A stretch of DNA of 64,000 nucleotides, from the NCBI RefSeq assembly GCF_037026715.1, contig NZ_JBANCG010000008.1:1-64000 (forward strand), written 5' to 3'. A model generated the notes under the pieces. That model was not told the origin of the DNA. It was given only the letters and a program-made list of their open reading frames with translations, and ran no database searches. Below, piece by piece: positions 17,718-26,876 of the stretch. How positions within the stretch are numbered: the stretch's first letter is position 1; each line of letters opens with the position of its first letter. This DNA is from Breoghania sp037026715 (lineage in GTDB: Bacteria > Pseudomonadota > Alphaproteobacteria > Rhizobiales > Stappiaceae). Both the position numbers and the translations under genes were made by a program.

Positions 17718-18700
17718 CGGTACGTCTTGCGGTACATGGCCTGGAGATGTTCCTCCACCGTGATCGGCGGATAGAGCGGCACGTCGCCTTCGTTAAGGCA
17801 GGTGGGGATGCACCTGACCTCGTAGTCCGGATTGCCGACGTGGAAGAACGGGATCGAATACCGTTCGCGACCCGACGCGTTGACGACCCGGTGCAGGTTC
17901 GAGCGGTAGCGCCGGTTGGTCCAGCGCTGAATCAGGTCGCCCAGATTGCAGACGAACGTGCCCGGGATCGGGTCGGCATGGATCCACAGTCCCTCATCGT
18001 TGTCATAGACTTGGAGACCGCCGACAGCATCCTGCAGCAGGATGGTCAACCCGCCGAAATCGGTGTGTGCGCCAGCCCCCTTTTCGCCCGTTTCCGCATC
18101 GCCGCGCTGGGGCGGATAGTGCAGCAGGCGAAGGGTTGCCAGCGGATCGCGGCAATAGGGAGCGAAATGCTCCTCCTGAAGATCAAGAGACAGGGCAAGC
18201 CCGCGCATCAGGCGACTTCCGAGCTCCTGAAGGGCAGCGAAATACGCGACCATGGTCGGACGAAAGCCCGGCAGGTCGTCCGGCCACTGGTTCGGCCCCC
18301 GATTGAACCGGCCGGCCCGCACGCGGGGATCGTCCTCGGGCAGTTCAACGCCGATATAGAAACCTTCCTTGCGATCGGGCGGCGCGCCGGCCTCGAGCGT
18401 CTGCCCGCCGAGAACCTCGTAACCCCGATTGCAACGCGACAGCGACTTTTCAATCGCCATCTTCCGTTCGACAGGCTGATTGAAAAACGCCTTCGTCTCG
18501 GCGAATGCCGCCTCGATGAGGCCCTGCGGCACGCCATGGCCGGCGCAATAGAAGAACCCCTTGTCGAGGCAGGCCCGACGCAGCGCATCGCCCACCGCGC
18601 GCCTGCTATCGGCATCGGAAGACGAAAGCCCGGATACATCGACCACGGGAAGTGCGGCGGTGTCGATCTGGCGAGCAGCGAGAGAGGCCGTGGCGGACAT
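17714..18700 (-). CDS. 2OG-Fe(II)/isopenicillin-N-synthase-like oxygenase
   Basis: Non-heme iron oxygenase of 328 residues. It has the N-terminal DIOX_N region (LPVVDVSGL, about 17-25, and ACLDKGFFYCAGHGVP, 43-58). The iron facial triad is H212-T-D214 and H270, and the 2-oxoglutarate or substrate-binding Arg280-Tyr-Ser282 follows. First gene of the deaminase/ABC/hydrolase cluster, in the direction of transcription. It may hydroxylate or open a ring before hydrolysis. The upstream ribosome-binding site is weak. Confidence 0.85.
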   Translation of the reverse strand: MSATASLAARQIDTAALPVVDVSGLSSSDADSRRAVGDALRRACLDKGFFYCAGHGVPQGLIEAAFAETKAFFNQPVERKMAIEKSLSRCNRGYEVLGGQTLEAGAPPDRKEGFYIGVELPEDDPRVRAGRFNRGPNQWPDDLPGFRPTMVAYFAALQELGSRLMRGLALSLDLQEEHFAPYCRDPLATLRLLHYPPQRGDAETGEKGAGAHTDFGGLTILLQDAVGGLQVYDNDEGLWIHADPIPGTFVCNLGDLIQRWTNRRYRSNLHRVVNASGRERYSIPFFHVGNPDYEVRCIPTCLNEGDVPLYPPITVEEHLQAMYRKTYR

Positions 18701-19063
18701 GGAAGGTTCCCGGAACTGCGAAGACCGGAAAACGCTATTATGTCGCGAGTGACCGCAAAAGAACCGTTTTTCGCCTAGCCTGATGCCAGGTCGGCATCGC
18801 CCAGACGCGCATCATCGATTGCCGAAATATGCGGCATTGCCGTTGAGCTTGCCCTCACCGCTTCGACCGGCCGGCAGCGGATTGTCGGGCTGCACCATGT
18901 TGGTTGCGAACGAGATTCCGGAAATGATCATAACCTGTTGTTTCAAATAACCTTGCTCGGCCCAACGTCTCATCCGGCGTCGCGTTGCGCGCATGGCAAG
19001 TGCGTGGTCGCAGGGTGGATCAAATCGGACTGCGGGCGCATGCGGGACTGCCTCGCGCCAACG
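18701..19063. other. Intergenic region between oxygenase and LysR gene
   Basis: Should hold the promoter of the oxygenase-led cluster and a LysR binding site, but I cannot single out one. An AT-richer stretch lies at about 18920-18955. A leftward reading frame (18812-18994, 60 residues, containing IISGISFATNMVQPDNPLPA) has more protein-like composition than usual shadows, but no homology I recognise and no clear ribosome-binding site; it could be a gene remnant. Confidence 0.3.
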
Positions 19064-19984
19064 TCAGCGGCCCCGGTTCTGCTCGAACCTTTCGCGTTCC
19101 TGCAATTCTGTGGTCAGGATCTGGAGAAAGAGATCGACCGGCGCCGGCAGCGAGCGGCCCGCGCGCACGTAGACACCAAGATCGCTCCAGACCGGCCCGG
19201 CAAGCGGCACATGGACGAGATCGCCGGCGGCGATAAGCTTTTCCAGCCCGATCGGCGTCTGAAACGCGATGACGGGCTTTTTCAACGCGAGCTGATGCAT
19301 CAGCTCGATCGAGTTGGTGCGCATGACCGGCTCGACCGACCGGTTGGCCTGACGCACCACCGGCGCCAGAAGCTGATGGATGGACAGGTCATTGGCGGCG
19401 AAGACAAGCGGATAGTCGCTGCAGGCCGCGAAATTGACCTCCTCGCGCGCCGCCAACGGATGATCCGGCGCCATGATCGCACCGAGTTTGAAACTCGCCA
19501 CATAGACCTGCCGCAAATCCGGATAGCGTGGCAGGTTGAAGGCGATGCCGACATCGGCCAGCCCCGCTTCCAGCGTTTCCGGGATCAGGGCCGACCCCAT
19601 CATTTTCGCCTCGACGGTAATTCGCGGCGCCCGTTCCCGCAGCCCGCTCAGCACCGAGGGAAGCAGCGCAGGGCAGACGCTTTCGACCGCCGCGATCCCG
19701 ACATGGCCGACCCGCGCCCCTTTCAGCGCCTCGATCTCGGCGCTTGTCCGGTCGAGATCCTGCAAAACGACGATGACGTGATGGGCCAGGATCTCGCCAG
19801 CGGACGTCAGGGTGACGCCGGACGGGTTCCGATCAAAGAGCGGCGTTCCGATCTCGGCTTCCAGCTTGAGGATCTGCCGGTTCACCGCCGATGACGCCAC
19901 ATTGAGCCGGCGTGCGGCCTCGCGGATGGAGCCCGCCCGGCGGACGGCATCGAAATATTGCAGGGCGCTGGAATGAATACGCAT
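19064..19984 (-). CDS. LysR-family transcriptional regulator
   Basis: Regulator of 306 residues. Winged helix-turn-helix at about 4-62 (ALQYFDAVRRAGSIREAARRL, then SSAVNRQILKLEAEIGTPLF), followed by a periplasmic-binding-protein-like effector domain (about 90-300). It is transcribed in the same direction as the cluster at 13750-18700 and lies directly upstream of it. It is probably its regulator, with an effector related to the imported compound. The ATG at 19984 has a poor ribosome-binding site. Confidence 0.88.
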   Translation of the reverse strand: MRIHSSALQYFDAVRRAGSIREAARRLNVASSAVNRQILKLEAEIGTPLFDRNPSGVTLTSAGEILAHHVIVVLQDLDRTSAEIEALKGARVGHVGIAAVESVCPALLPSVLSGLRERAPRITVEAKMMGSALIPETLEAGLADVGIAFNLPRYPDLRQVYVASFKLGAIMAPDHPLAAREEVNFAACSDYPLVFAANDLSIHQLLAPVVRQANRSVEPVMRTNSIELMHQLALKKPVIAFQTPIGLEKLIAAGDLVHVPLAGPVWSDLGVYVRAGRSLPAPVDLFLQILTTELQERERFEQNRGR

Positions 19985-20084
19985 TGAGGAACCGCAGAGA
20001 GGAATATTTGCGGGCGCAGCATAACGGTTGAGCGATCGGGTGGAAACGGGCGCACCGGAGAAGTGATACCCGCCGGCTCTCCCC

Positions 20085-20609
20085 CTAGCGCCGCATATCG
20101 ATCCGGCGGTTCTCGTCCTGATGACGCAAGACGAGGTGATCATCGGCAATTGTCTCGACGATCCAGTCGCCCAGCTTCTCGGCCTCGGAGATCCAGCGTT
20201 CCCGACCAGTGGCATTGTCAGCGATCAGGGCCTTGCTGGCGCCCGGCGCGATCAGCACGCCCACGAGTTGCAGATCCGGCTCCTCCACCTCGACTGGCGG
20301 CGCCTCTTCCACCTGCGGCGGCGCGGCTTCCACGACTTCGGGCTCCGGGTTTGCCAGATCGTCCGGCATGCGCCTGCCCTCGATGAACAGCGGAGCATCG
20401 ACAATCGCCGTCAGTTCGGCGGGATCGTGCCCACGCCACTTGGGAAGGGGCGATGAGACGTCCCCGTCACGGGTCTTGTCCGCCGCTGTCATGATGATCG
20501 GCGAGATGTCGACCTCACCGGCCAGACGGTCGGCCAGAACGCTGCCCAGAGCGGCGGCGGCGACGAGGAGAAGCAAGGCCGTCAGACCCGGAATGAGGCG
20601 GGCGGTCAT
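20085..20609 (-). CDS. Type II secretion GspC/GspN-like protein with HR-type domain
   Basis: Bitopic inner-membrane protein of 174 residues: one hydrophobic helix (about 6-27), a proline/glutamate-rich linker (about 88-112) and a C-terminal domain starting LQLVGVLIAPGASKALI. That domain matches the homology-region fold of GspC/PilP (pattern LxLxGVxxA..A.I.D...G). It presumably connects the inner-membrane platform to the secretin. It ends the leftward gspL-gspM unit and starts within the gspM stop (ATGA). Whether to call it GspC or GspN is uncertain; no other GspC is in the locus. Confidence 0.7.
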   Translation of the reverse strand: MTARLIPGLTALLLLVAAAALGSVLADRLAGEVDISPIIMTAADKTRDGDVSSPLPKWRGHDPAELTAIVDAPLFIEGRRMPDDLANPEPEVVEAAPPQVEEAPPVEVEEPDLQLVGVLIAPGASKALIADNATGRERWISEAEKLGDWIVETIADDHLVLRHQDENRRIDMRR

Positions 20610-21172
20610 GTCCCCTCCTCAACGAACGGGGCATAAACATCGAACCTGGCTGCGAGCGGCAGCTTCTGGCCCGGCTGGCGCGCTCCGAAGATCTGCTGCC
20701 GACGCAGATCCGCGCCTGTGATGAACAGAAACGGCTGCGCATTCTCCATCGTGCCGATCAGATCCCGCACCGCCCCAATCTCGCCTTCGCATTCGATGCG
20801 AAGGCCGATTGCATCGAAGCGCTCGAAGGGGCGCTTCTGGAGCGGTGAGATGCTGATGATGCTCACGCCGTGATTTCGGGCCTCTCCTTGCAGAAACTCC
20901 TGCACCTTCGCCGCGACGATGGAGCGGCTTTGCCCGCGCCAGCCCTGCCCCGAGCTGTCGCCGGCGACCGGCACCTGCGAGGAGGACGAGAGGATCACCT
21001 CGACCCGGCCCATCTGTATCCGCACATCCCGCAACTCATCGCCGAGTTCGCGATAATTTCGATAGGCGGGCCATGCGACCAGCCCGACGATGCTCCAGAC
21101 GAGGAGGCCGAGCAGAACCAACGCGGCGAGACGGCTACCGACGACGCGGAGCTGCACGGCCATATCAGTCAT
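20606..21172 (-). CDS. gspM: Type II secretion protein GspM
   Basis: Inner-membrane platform protein, 188 residues: one membrane helix (about 14-35), a short coiled coil (about 38-58) and a ferredoxin-like C-terminal domain (about 75-180). It partners GspL. The ATG at 21172 overlaps the gspL stop by eight bases; a second ATG three codons in is possible. The downstream neighbour overlaps by four bases, so the three genes form one coupled unit. Confidence 0.82.
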   Translation of the reverse strand: MTDMAVQLRVVGSRLAALVLLGLLVWSIVGLVAWPAYRNYRELGDELRDVRIQMGRVEVILSSSSQVPVAGDSSGQGWRGQSRSIVAAKVQEFLQGEARNHGVSIISISPLQKRPFERFDAIGLRIECEGEIGAVRDLIGTMENAQPFLFITGADLRRQQIFGARQPGQKLPLAARFDVYAPFVEEGT

Positions 21173-22283
21173 GGCGTGCCCCTTGCGTCGCGGGTGCAGC
21201 GGCAAGATCCCCGACATCAGGTGCCAGCGTGAAGGTGATGTCGAAGCGCTCCAGCCGGTCGTCGGGATTGATCATGACAGGAGACGCGAACGTCACGTCC
21301 GACAGTTGATCGAGCCCTTCGAGCCTTTCAATCAGAGGCGCTGCGGAGCGTGCGAACCCACTAATGCGCCCGCTCTGCCCCGTCAGTTCCAAAGCGCTCA
21401 GGAAAACGGTATCCGGCAACGCCTCCGACAAGGCGTTCCAGACGAGATTGACCGACGGCGTGCGCATCTTTTCGCGCATCAGCGCCACGCTTGCATCGTA
21501 TTCGGCCACGGCTTCGGCCTGCGCCCGTCGCAAACGGATGGCGCGCGCCTTCACATCCGCGAGCTGCGCATTCGCCACCTCAAGCGCCCCCTGCCGTTTC
21601 CAGTAGGAGACCCCGCCCACAGCCGCCGCAAGCAGAAGCACGAGACACAAAAGACCCGCATTCGCCCGGCGCCAGCGAATGCGCGAGCGATCCGTCGGTG
21701 TCTCCAGCTTCAGGAGCTGCAACGCGCGCTGTCCCGGCATCGCCGAGAAGACGATCTCGCCAACGACCAGACCGGCCTTTGATGCCAGTGACAGAACGGA
21801 CAGAACCAGATCGCGACGGAGCACAACCGTCTCGACATCCGCCATGCCGCCCGAACGGCTGGTGACATGCCATTTCCAGACAGCCGTATCCCGGGAAAAG
21901 GGCGTCGACTTCTCGATATCGAGCGCGACGATGTCATCGAGCTTCGCCAACGCGCCGACCGGATAGGTCGCGTGCCGCCGCAGGACGAGGTCTTCGGCGA
22001 GATCGAGGATCAGCGGGCGCCCGTCGCGGCCAGCGGCCTTGAGACCTTGCGCGAGAACGTGCCAGCTGTCGGCCTCCATCGTGACGGATTGGCCAGAGGC
22101 AGCCTCGCCCTCGCCCGCCTCGCCACGGGTCAGTCTGATCGGGGTTCCCGCGGCCCGACCGGGCCGCCAGAAGCGGCAAAAAGGGGCAAACACCGCCGCC
22201 AGTTCGCCATACCACCATGACCAGAACCATAACACCGCGTTCTGCAGCGCCGGCATCGAGGAATTGTCAGTTAGTCTGGCCAT
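21165..22283 (-). CDS. gspL: Type II secretion protein GspL
   Basis: Inner-membrane protein of 372 residues that recruits the GspE ATPase. The cytoplasmic actin-like part (about 50-210; segment ATYPVGALAKLDDIVALDIE near 113-132) is followed by a single membrane helix (about 232-250), a coiled coil (about 255-295) and a periplasmic ferredoxin-like domain (about 300-365). The combined PilM/PilN-like layout is typical of GspL. It heads the leftward unit and is divergent from gspE; promoters for both must lie in 22284-22407. Confidence 0.85.
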   Translation of the reverse strand: MARLTDNSSMPALQNAVLWFWSWWYGELAAVFAPFCRFWRPGRAAGTPIRLTRGEAGEGEAASGQSVTMEADSWHVLAQGLKAAGRDGRPLILDLAEDLVLRRHATYPVGALAKLDDIVALDIEKSTPFSRDTAVWKWHVTSRSGGMADVETVVLRRDLVLSVLSLASKAGLVVGEIVFSAMPGQRALQLLKLETPTDRSRIRWRRANAGLLCLVLLLAAAVGGVSYWKRQGALEVANAQLADVKARAIRLRRAQAEAVAEYDASVALMREKMRTPSVNLVWNALSEALPDTVFLSALELTGQSGRISGFARSAAPLIERLEGLDQLSDVTFASPVMINPDDRLERFDITFTLAPDVGDLAAAPATQGARHD

Positions 22284-22295
22284 GTGCGTTATGAT
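22264..22295 (+). promoter_or_regulatory. Weak promoter candidate for gspE
   Basis: TTGTCA (22264-22269) and TATGAT (22290-22295) read toward gspE. The 20-base spacer is longer than optimal, and the -35 box lies inside the divergent gspL start region, so this is a tentative call. Confidence 0.25.
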
Positions 22296-22407
22296 CTACT
22301 GGCGCGAAGCCGGCACGATATCGAATCCCCCGGTCACGCGCCGCAGCCATTCGGAGCATTCGGCAAGACGTGACAGGGCTGTGAACTGGAACAGGAGCAC
22401 ATCACCG

Positions 22408-24111
22408 TTGAATCAGGTCGGATCAAGCCATGCGAGCCTCGTTGATACCATGTCCGCCGCGTTGCTGGAAATGGAGATACTGGACAGTGCCGCGGTGGAG
22501 CGCGCACGTCGCGCGCAGGTCCAGACCTCGGCACGGTTCGACACCGTTCTGACCGAACTCGGCCTGCTGAGCGACAGCGAGCTCGCTCATTTTTGGGCGC
22601 GATGGCTGAACATCCCGCGGTTTGAAGCGCAGATGGCGCCTGATGCACCGATCCTGGACGATCTTTTGTCCATGAGCTTTCTGGAAACCAATTCCGTCGT
22701 CCCGCTGTTTCGGAAGGATGGCCGGCTGCACATCGCGATGGCGGATCCGATCGATCGCAAGGCGCTTTCGGCGATCGGATATCTGCTCGACGAGGAGATC
22801 CACCCGGTCGCGGCCAGCCGCAAGGAAATCGCGGATCTCCTGAAATCGCTCTACGAGCCCGTTTCGGTACAGGCCGACACGCGGGCCCCCACCGGCATCG
22901 CGGTCAGCCGGTCCGATGTGGAGCATTTGCGGGCGCTTGCCAGCGAAGGCCCGATCATCCAGCACGTCAACGCGATCCTCTCCGCAGCGCTGGAGCGCGG
23001 CGCCTCCGACGTTCATCTGGAGCCGGAGCGGCATGGATTGCTGGTACGGCTGCGTATCGACGGTCACCTCCACGATCTGGAGACGATCCACGACGAGGAT
23101 CGCGCCGCCATCGTCTCACGCGTGAAGATCATGGCGCGCATGGATATCACCGAGCGCCGCCTGCCGCAGGACGGGCGCGTCACGATCACCATCCGCGGTC
23201 GGGATACGGACCTGCGCATATCCACGCTCCCGACCATGCACGGCGAGAGCACGGTCATCCGACTGCTGCGGCGCGACGAGACCGGGCTCGACTGGAACAC
23301 GCTCGGTTTCACGCCCCGCCTTCAGGACTGCCTCGCGGACATCCTGTCGAACCCGAACGGGATATTTCTCGTGACCGGCCCGACCGGCTCGGGCAAGACG
23401 ACGACCCTTTACACCGCCCTGCGCCAGCTCAATGCGCGCGAAAAGAAACTCATCTCGGTGGAGGACCCCGTCGAGATCCGCCTGCCCGGCATCAATCAGG
23501 TTCAGGTCCAGTCCGACATAGGGCTTGATTTCGCCTCTGCGCTGCGTTCGATCCTGCGCCAGGATCCCGACATCGTCATGATCGGCGAGATCCGGGATCT
23601 CGAGACCGCCGAGATTGCGATCCGCGCCTCGCTCACGGGCCACCTCGTCCTGTCCACCCTGCACACGAACAACGCTTCGGCGGCGATAACGCGACTGATC
23701 GAAATGGGCACGCCCCCCTATCTGGTCGCGGCCTGCGTGCGGGCGGTGCTCTCGCAGCGCCTTGTGCGAATTCTCTGCCCCTCCTGCAGCATGCCGCTCG
23801 ACCGCGACCGGCTGCCCGCGACGATCCGCGATGCCGATGAGGCTGCCGGGACGCGAGGGGCCTACCGCATGCCGGTCGGATGCCCCGCGTGCCGGGGCAC
23901 GGGCTATTCCGGCCGAAAGGTCATCTGCGAGCTCGTTCCGGTTGATCCTGCGGTGCGCGATCATATCAATGCCGGTCACGGGGAAGCCGAAATATCCGCA
24001 GCGGCGCGGGCCGCAGGCTACGACCGGCTGGTCGACGACGGCCTGCGACTTGCGCGGGAGGGACGAACATCTCTGGAAGAGGTCCTGAGCGTCGCCGGGC
24101 GCAGCATCTAG
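22408..24111 (+). CDS. gspE: Type II secretion ATPase GspE
   Basis: Cytoplasmic hexameric ATPase, 567 residues. N1/N2 domains (about 1-170) are followed by the RecA-like core: Walker A GPTGSGKTTT (about 324-333), the Asp box region VEDPVEIRLPGINQVQV, Walker B with MIGEIRDLETAEIAI, and the HLVLSTLHTN arm. Two CxxC pairs (CPSC and CPAC) form the zinc-binding tetracysteine of GspE. The TTG at 22408 is chosen because AGGAG lies 11 bases upstream; an ATG at 22450 is the alternative and has no such site. First gene of gspE-F-I-J. Confidence 0.9.
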   Translation: MNQVGSSHASLVDTMSAALLEMEILDSAAVERARRAQVQTSARFDTVLTELGLLSDSELAHFWARWLNIPRFEAQMAPDAPILDDLLSMSFLETNSVVPLFRKDGRLHIAMADPIDRKALSAIGYLLDEEIHPVAASRKEIADLLKSLYEPVSVQADTRAPTGIAVSRSDVEHLRALASEGPIIQHVNAILSAALERGASDVHLEPERHGLLVRLRIDGHLHDLETIHDEDRAAIVSRVKIMARMDITERRLPQDGRVTITIRGRDTDLRISTLPTMHGESTVIRLLRRDETGLDWNTLGFTPRLQDCLADILSNPNGIFLVTGPTGSGKTTTLYTALRQLNAREKKLISVEDPVEIRLPGINQVQVQSDIGLDFASALRSILRQDPDIVMIGEIRDLETAEIAIRASLTGHLVLSTLHTNNASAAITRLIEMGTPPYLVAACVRAVLSQRLVRILCPSCSMPLDRDRLPATIRDADEAAGTRGAYRMPVGCPACRGTGYSGRKVICELVPVDPAVRDHINAGHGEAEISAAARAAGYDRLVDDGLRLAREGRTSLEEVLSVAGRSI

Positions 24112-24125
24112 GGGATTTTCCGGGC

Positions 24126-25331
24126 ATGGCCGACTTCGCCTACAAGGCATATTCCGCAACCGGCGCACTCGTCTCCGGCGAATTGCAGGCGGCAACCGAG
24201 ACGGCCGCCTTTGCCACCTTGCGCGAACGCGGTCTCGTGCCGGTTGAAATCGCGGAAGGTTCGCCCTCGCGCAAAGCCGCGCGCGACGCGGCAACCGCAA
24301 CTGACGCCAAGCTTCTCGTCCGCTTCACAAGGATGATGGCGAGCCTGACGTCCTCCCATGTTCCCGTCATCGATGCCATCGCCATCGCCCGCGACGGCGA
24401 GAAGCGGGGCTCGGCGCGCGCGGCTCTCGCCAAGGTTCACGATGCAATCCTGAACGGAGCCGACCTTTCCCAGGCACTCGAGCGCGTGCCGGGCTTCGCG
24501 CCGCCGGCCTATCGCAGCCTCGTTCTGGCGGGCGAGCGTTCCGGCGCTCTTGCGGCGGTGTTGAGCGAGCTTGCCGGACATCTGGAACACGAACAGGAAA
24601 CCAGGGCCCGCATCCGCGCCGGGCTTCTCTATCCCTCAATCCTTTTTGCGACATCAATCGTGGTTGTGATCGTCATCGCAACCGTTCTCGTGCCGGCCGT
24701 CGCGCCGCTGTTTGAAAATTCGGGAAGACCGACGCCCGCGATCATCGCGTTCGTTACCGCCGCAAAGGAGACGATTGAGGCGAACTGGATCGCCATCCTC
24801 ATCGGGCTCGCGCTCCTTGCTGTCGTGCTGTTGCGGGCGTTACGAACAGAGAGCGTGCGCGCCGGCCTGGAACGGCTCGTGTTTGCGACGCCTGTCATTT
24901 CAACGCTCAAGGCCAATATCGAGATCGCGCGGTTTTCGCGAACTCTCGGTACCATGCTGCGTAACGGCGTCCCGCTGGAACAGGCGCTTGAGACCACGCA
25001 GAACACGCTTGCAAGCCGCAGCTACCGCGCATCGCTGGACCGCTCTGTCGAGGCGATCCGGAACGGCGAGAGCTTCGCCACCACATTGCAGGAGGCCCCT
25101 CACGTTCCCATGCTCGCGCGCAGAATGGTGCGCATCGGCGAGGAAACTGGCACCCTGCCCGACATGCTCGATCATGTCGGAAAGGTTCTGGAAAGCGAAG
25201 CGAGCCGTCAGATCCAGATGATTTTCCAGCTGGTCCCGCCGATCCTTACCCTTGTCATCGGCCTGGGCGTCGGGAGCTTCATTCTCGTCATCATGGACGC
25301 GGTTCTCAGCGTCAACGATCTGGCGTTCTGA
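24126..25331 (+). CDS. gspF: Type II secretion inner-membrane platform protein GspF
   Basis: Polytopic membrane protein of 401 residues. The N-terminal AYKAYSATGALVSGELQA segment is followed by two GspF domains (about 65-190 and 270-390) and three membrane helices, with the last near the C-terminus (LTLVIGLGVGSFILVIMDAV). It is the platform around which the pseudopilus assembles. It begins 14 bases after gspE, and its last base is the first of gspI. Confidence 0.92.
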   Translation: MADFAYKAYSATGALVSGELQAATETAAFATLRERGLVPVEIAEGSPSRKAARDAATATDAKLLVRFTRMMASLTSSHVPVIDAIAIARDGEKRGSARAALAKVHDAILNGADLSQALERVPGFAPPAYRSLVLAGERSGALAAVLSELAGHLEHEQETRARIRAGLLYPSILFATSIVVVIVIATVLVPAVAPLFENSGRPTPAIIAFVTAAKETIEANWIAILIGLALLAVVLLRALRTESVRAGLERLVFATPVISTLKANIEIARFSRTLGTMLRNGVPLEQALETTQNTLASRSYRASLDRSVEAIRNGESFATTLQEAPHVPMLARRMVRIGEETGTLPDMLDHVGKVLESEASRQIQMIFQLVPPILTLVIGLGVGSFILVIMDAVLSVNDLAF

Positions 25332-25750
25332 TGCACAGACAGCACCGGACAGGCAAGCAACGGCGCAGCGGCTTTATCCTGCTGGAAACACTGATAGCCT
25401 TTGCGATCCTCGCGGTCATGCTGGCAGCAGCCTACCGGCTCGTCGGCTCCGCCGGGATGACACTGACGCGCGCCGAAGCGGCCGCGCGCGTTCTGGACCG
25501 GATGCAGTCGGAACTCGACGAATTGCTGGCCGGCCCCGCACTCACCCCCGGCAGCGATACCGCGCCGCTTGATGACGATTTCAAACGCGTACTGACGGTC
25601 AACGAGGTCTTCGCCTCCCGTGGGGCGGGCGGGACGGCACGGCTCTACCGCATCGAGATAGCGGCCTACAGAAAGGACGATGACCGGTTCGTCACGCCAA
25701 TTCTTCGGTTGCAGACGATGCGTGTGGAGCGCGGGAGGGCCGGCTCTTGA
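25331..25750 (+). CDS. gspI: Minor pseudopilin GspI
   Basis: Type IV prepilin-like protein of 139 residues. A basic leader (about 1-13) ends with the cleavage site G|FILLETLIAFAILA, with glutamate at mature position 5. The rest (about 40-139) is a short pseudopilin globular domain. Length and position between gspF and gspJ favour GspI over GspH; the C-terminal GxxRFxPxG pattern of GspH is absent. Confidence 0.75.
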   Translation: MHRQHRTGKQRRSGFILLETLIAFAILAVMLAAAYRLVGSAGMTLTRAEAAARVLDRMQSELDELLAGPALTPGSDTAPLDDDFKRVLTVNEVFASRGAGGTARLYRIEIAAYRKDDDRFVTPILRLQTMRVERGRAGS

Positions 25751-26340
25751 GGCGGATGGAGGATCCTCGCGCCGGATTCGCGGTGATGGAACTGCTGATC
25801 GCAATGGCGCTGCTCGGCGTGATCGCAAGCTTCATCGCGGGCTCGCTTGCCTTCGGCAACCGGGTGTGGGAGCGTGCGAGCAGCGTTTCGGACAACGGTC
25901 GCCGGCTGAGCGAGCTGGGCTTCTTGCGCGACAGCCTATCTCAGTCTCTCATGTTCCCAAGGACCGCCGGCGCCCGGTCTGCGTTTCAGGGGCAGACAGA
26001 CGCCATATCGATCGTCACGCTGCGAGCGGCGCCGGGCTTTGCGGCAGACCAGCCGTGGCGGATCTCGTTCTCCAGGCTTCCCGGTCAGGACCATCTGACC
26101 GTTGGCTTTTCGCCGGATTTTTCGGGCCCCGCACAACCGCAGGAGCGCGAAATCCTGCAACATCTGACGGGATTTTCAGTGCGCTACTTCGGCCGCCAAC
26201 TCGATCAGGATCAGGTCCGCTGGCAGATCGACTGGGAGGACCAGCCCCATCTGCCGGACCTCATCGAAGTCTCCCTCACCTTCCAGGACGAAGGCGCCAC
26301 GACGAACCGGACGCTGACCATCCGGCCGAGAGCTCACTAG
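25747..26340 (+). CDS. gspJ: Minor pseudopilin GspJ
   Basis: Prepilin-like protein of 197 residues with cleavage region RAG|FAVMELLIAMALLG and glutamate at mature position 5, followed by a GspJ-like globular part (VWERASSVSDNGRRLSELGFL region). The TTG at 25747 is favoured because GGAGG lies 8 bases upstream; the ATG three codons later has its only purine-rich run too close. Last gene of the rightward unit; gspG converges on it with 47 bases between the stops and no obvious terminator. Confidence 0.82.
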   Translation: MRRMEDPRAGFAVMELLIAMALLGVIASFIAGSLAFGNRVWERASSVSDNGRRLSELGFLRDSLSQSLMFPRTAGARSAFQGQTDAISIVTLRAAPGFAADQPWRISFSRLPGQDHLTVGFSPDFSGPAQPQEREILQHLTGFSVRYFGRQLDQDQVRWQIDWEDQPHLPDLIEVSLTFQDEGATTNRTLTIRPRAH

Positions 26341-26387
26341 GATCCGGCCCAAGGCGGCGGACTCGCCCATGACCCTCCGGAGACTGC

Positions 26388-26861
26388 CTACCAGTTGCCG
26401 ATGTCAGCATCCTCTCCGGTGCCGCCTTCCGAGCCGTCACGGCCGAAGGAATAGACATCGAACTCCGCATGCTGTCCCGGATAGCGATAGCGGTAGGGGC
26501 GGTTCCACGGATCGGTCAGGGCCGAGGCCTGCTTGAGGTAGGGGCCGTTCCAGCGCGTTTCCGCAGGCGGCGCCGAAACGAGTGCCGACAGCCCGGCATC
26601 CTCGCCCGGATACCGCCCAGTATCGAGGAAATAGAGCTCAAGCGCACTCTCTATTTCCTTGATCTGCAGCGCGGCCGTCTTGGTCTTGGCGCGGGAGAAA
26701 TAGGAGATCGCGCGCGGCCCGACGACGCTGGCCACCAGCGCGATAATCGCGAGCACCACCAGCACTTCAAGGAGCGAAAAGCCGCGCCGCCCTCTGCGTC
26801 CGCGCGAAAGACGGCGGATGGTTTTCTTCTCTGCGCGCGCGGGCTCATTCTCGTCGACCAT
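26388..26861 (-). CDS. gspG: Major pseudopilin GspG
   Basis: Major pseudopilin precursor, 157 residues. A basic 27-residue leader ends in RRG|FSLLEVLVVLAIIALV, with glutamate at mature position 5. The globular part has the family hallmarks RYPGEDAGLSAL, WNGPYL and the calcium-binding C-terminus ending GGTGEDADIGNW. It is on the strand opposite to gspI/gspJ and follows gspO by 15 bases. The leader is longer than the usual 5-10 residues. Confidence 0.92.
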   Translation of the reverse strand: MVDENEPARAEKKTIRRLSRGRRGRRGFSLLEVLVVLAIIALVASVVGPRAISYFSRAKTKTAALQIKEIESALELYFLDTGRYPGEDAGLSALVSAPPAETRWNGPYLKQASALTDPWNRPYRYRYPGQHAEFDVYSFGRDGSEGGTGEDADIGNW

Positions 26862-26876
26862 TTGTCCTCCAAGGCG

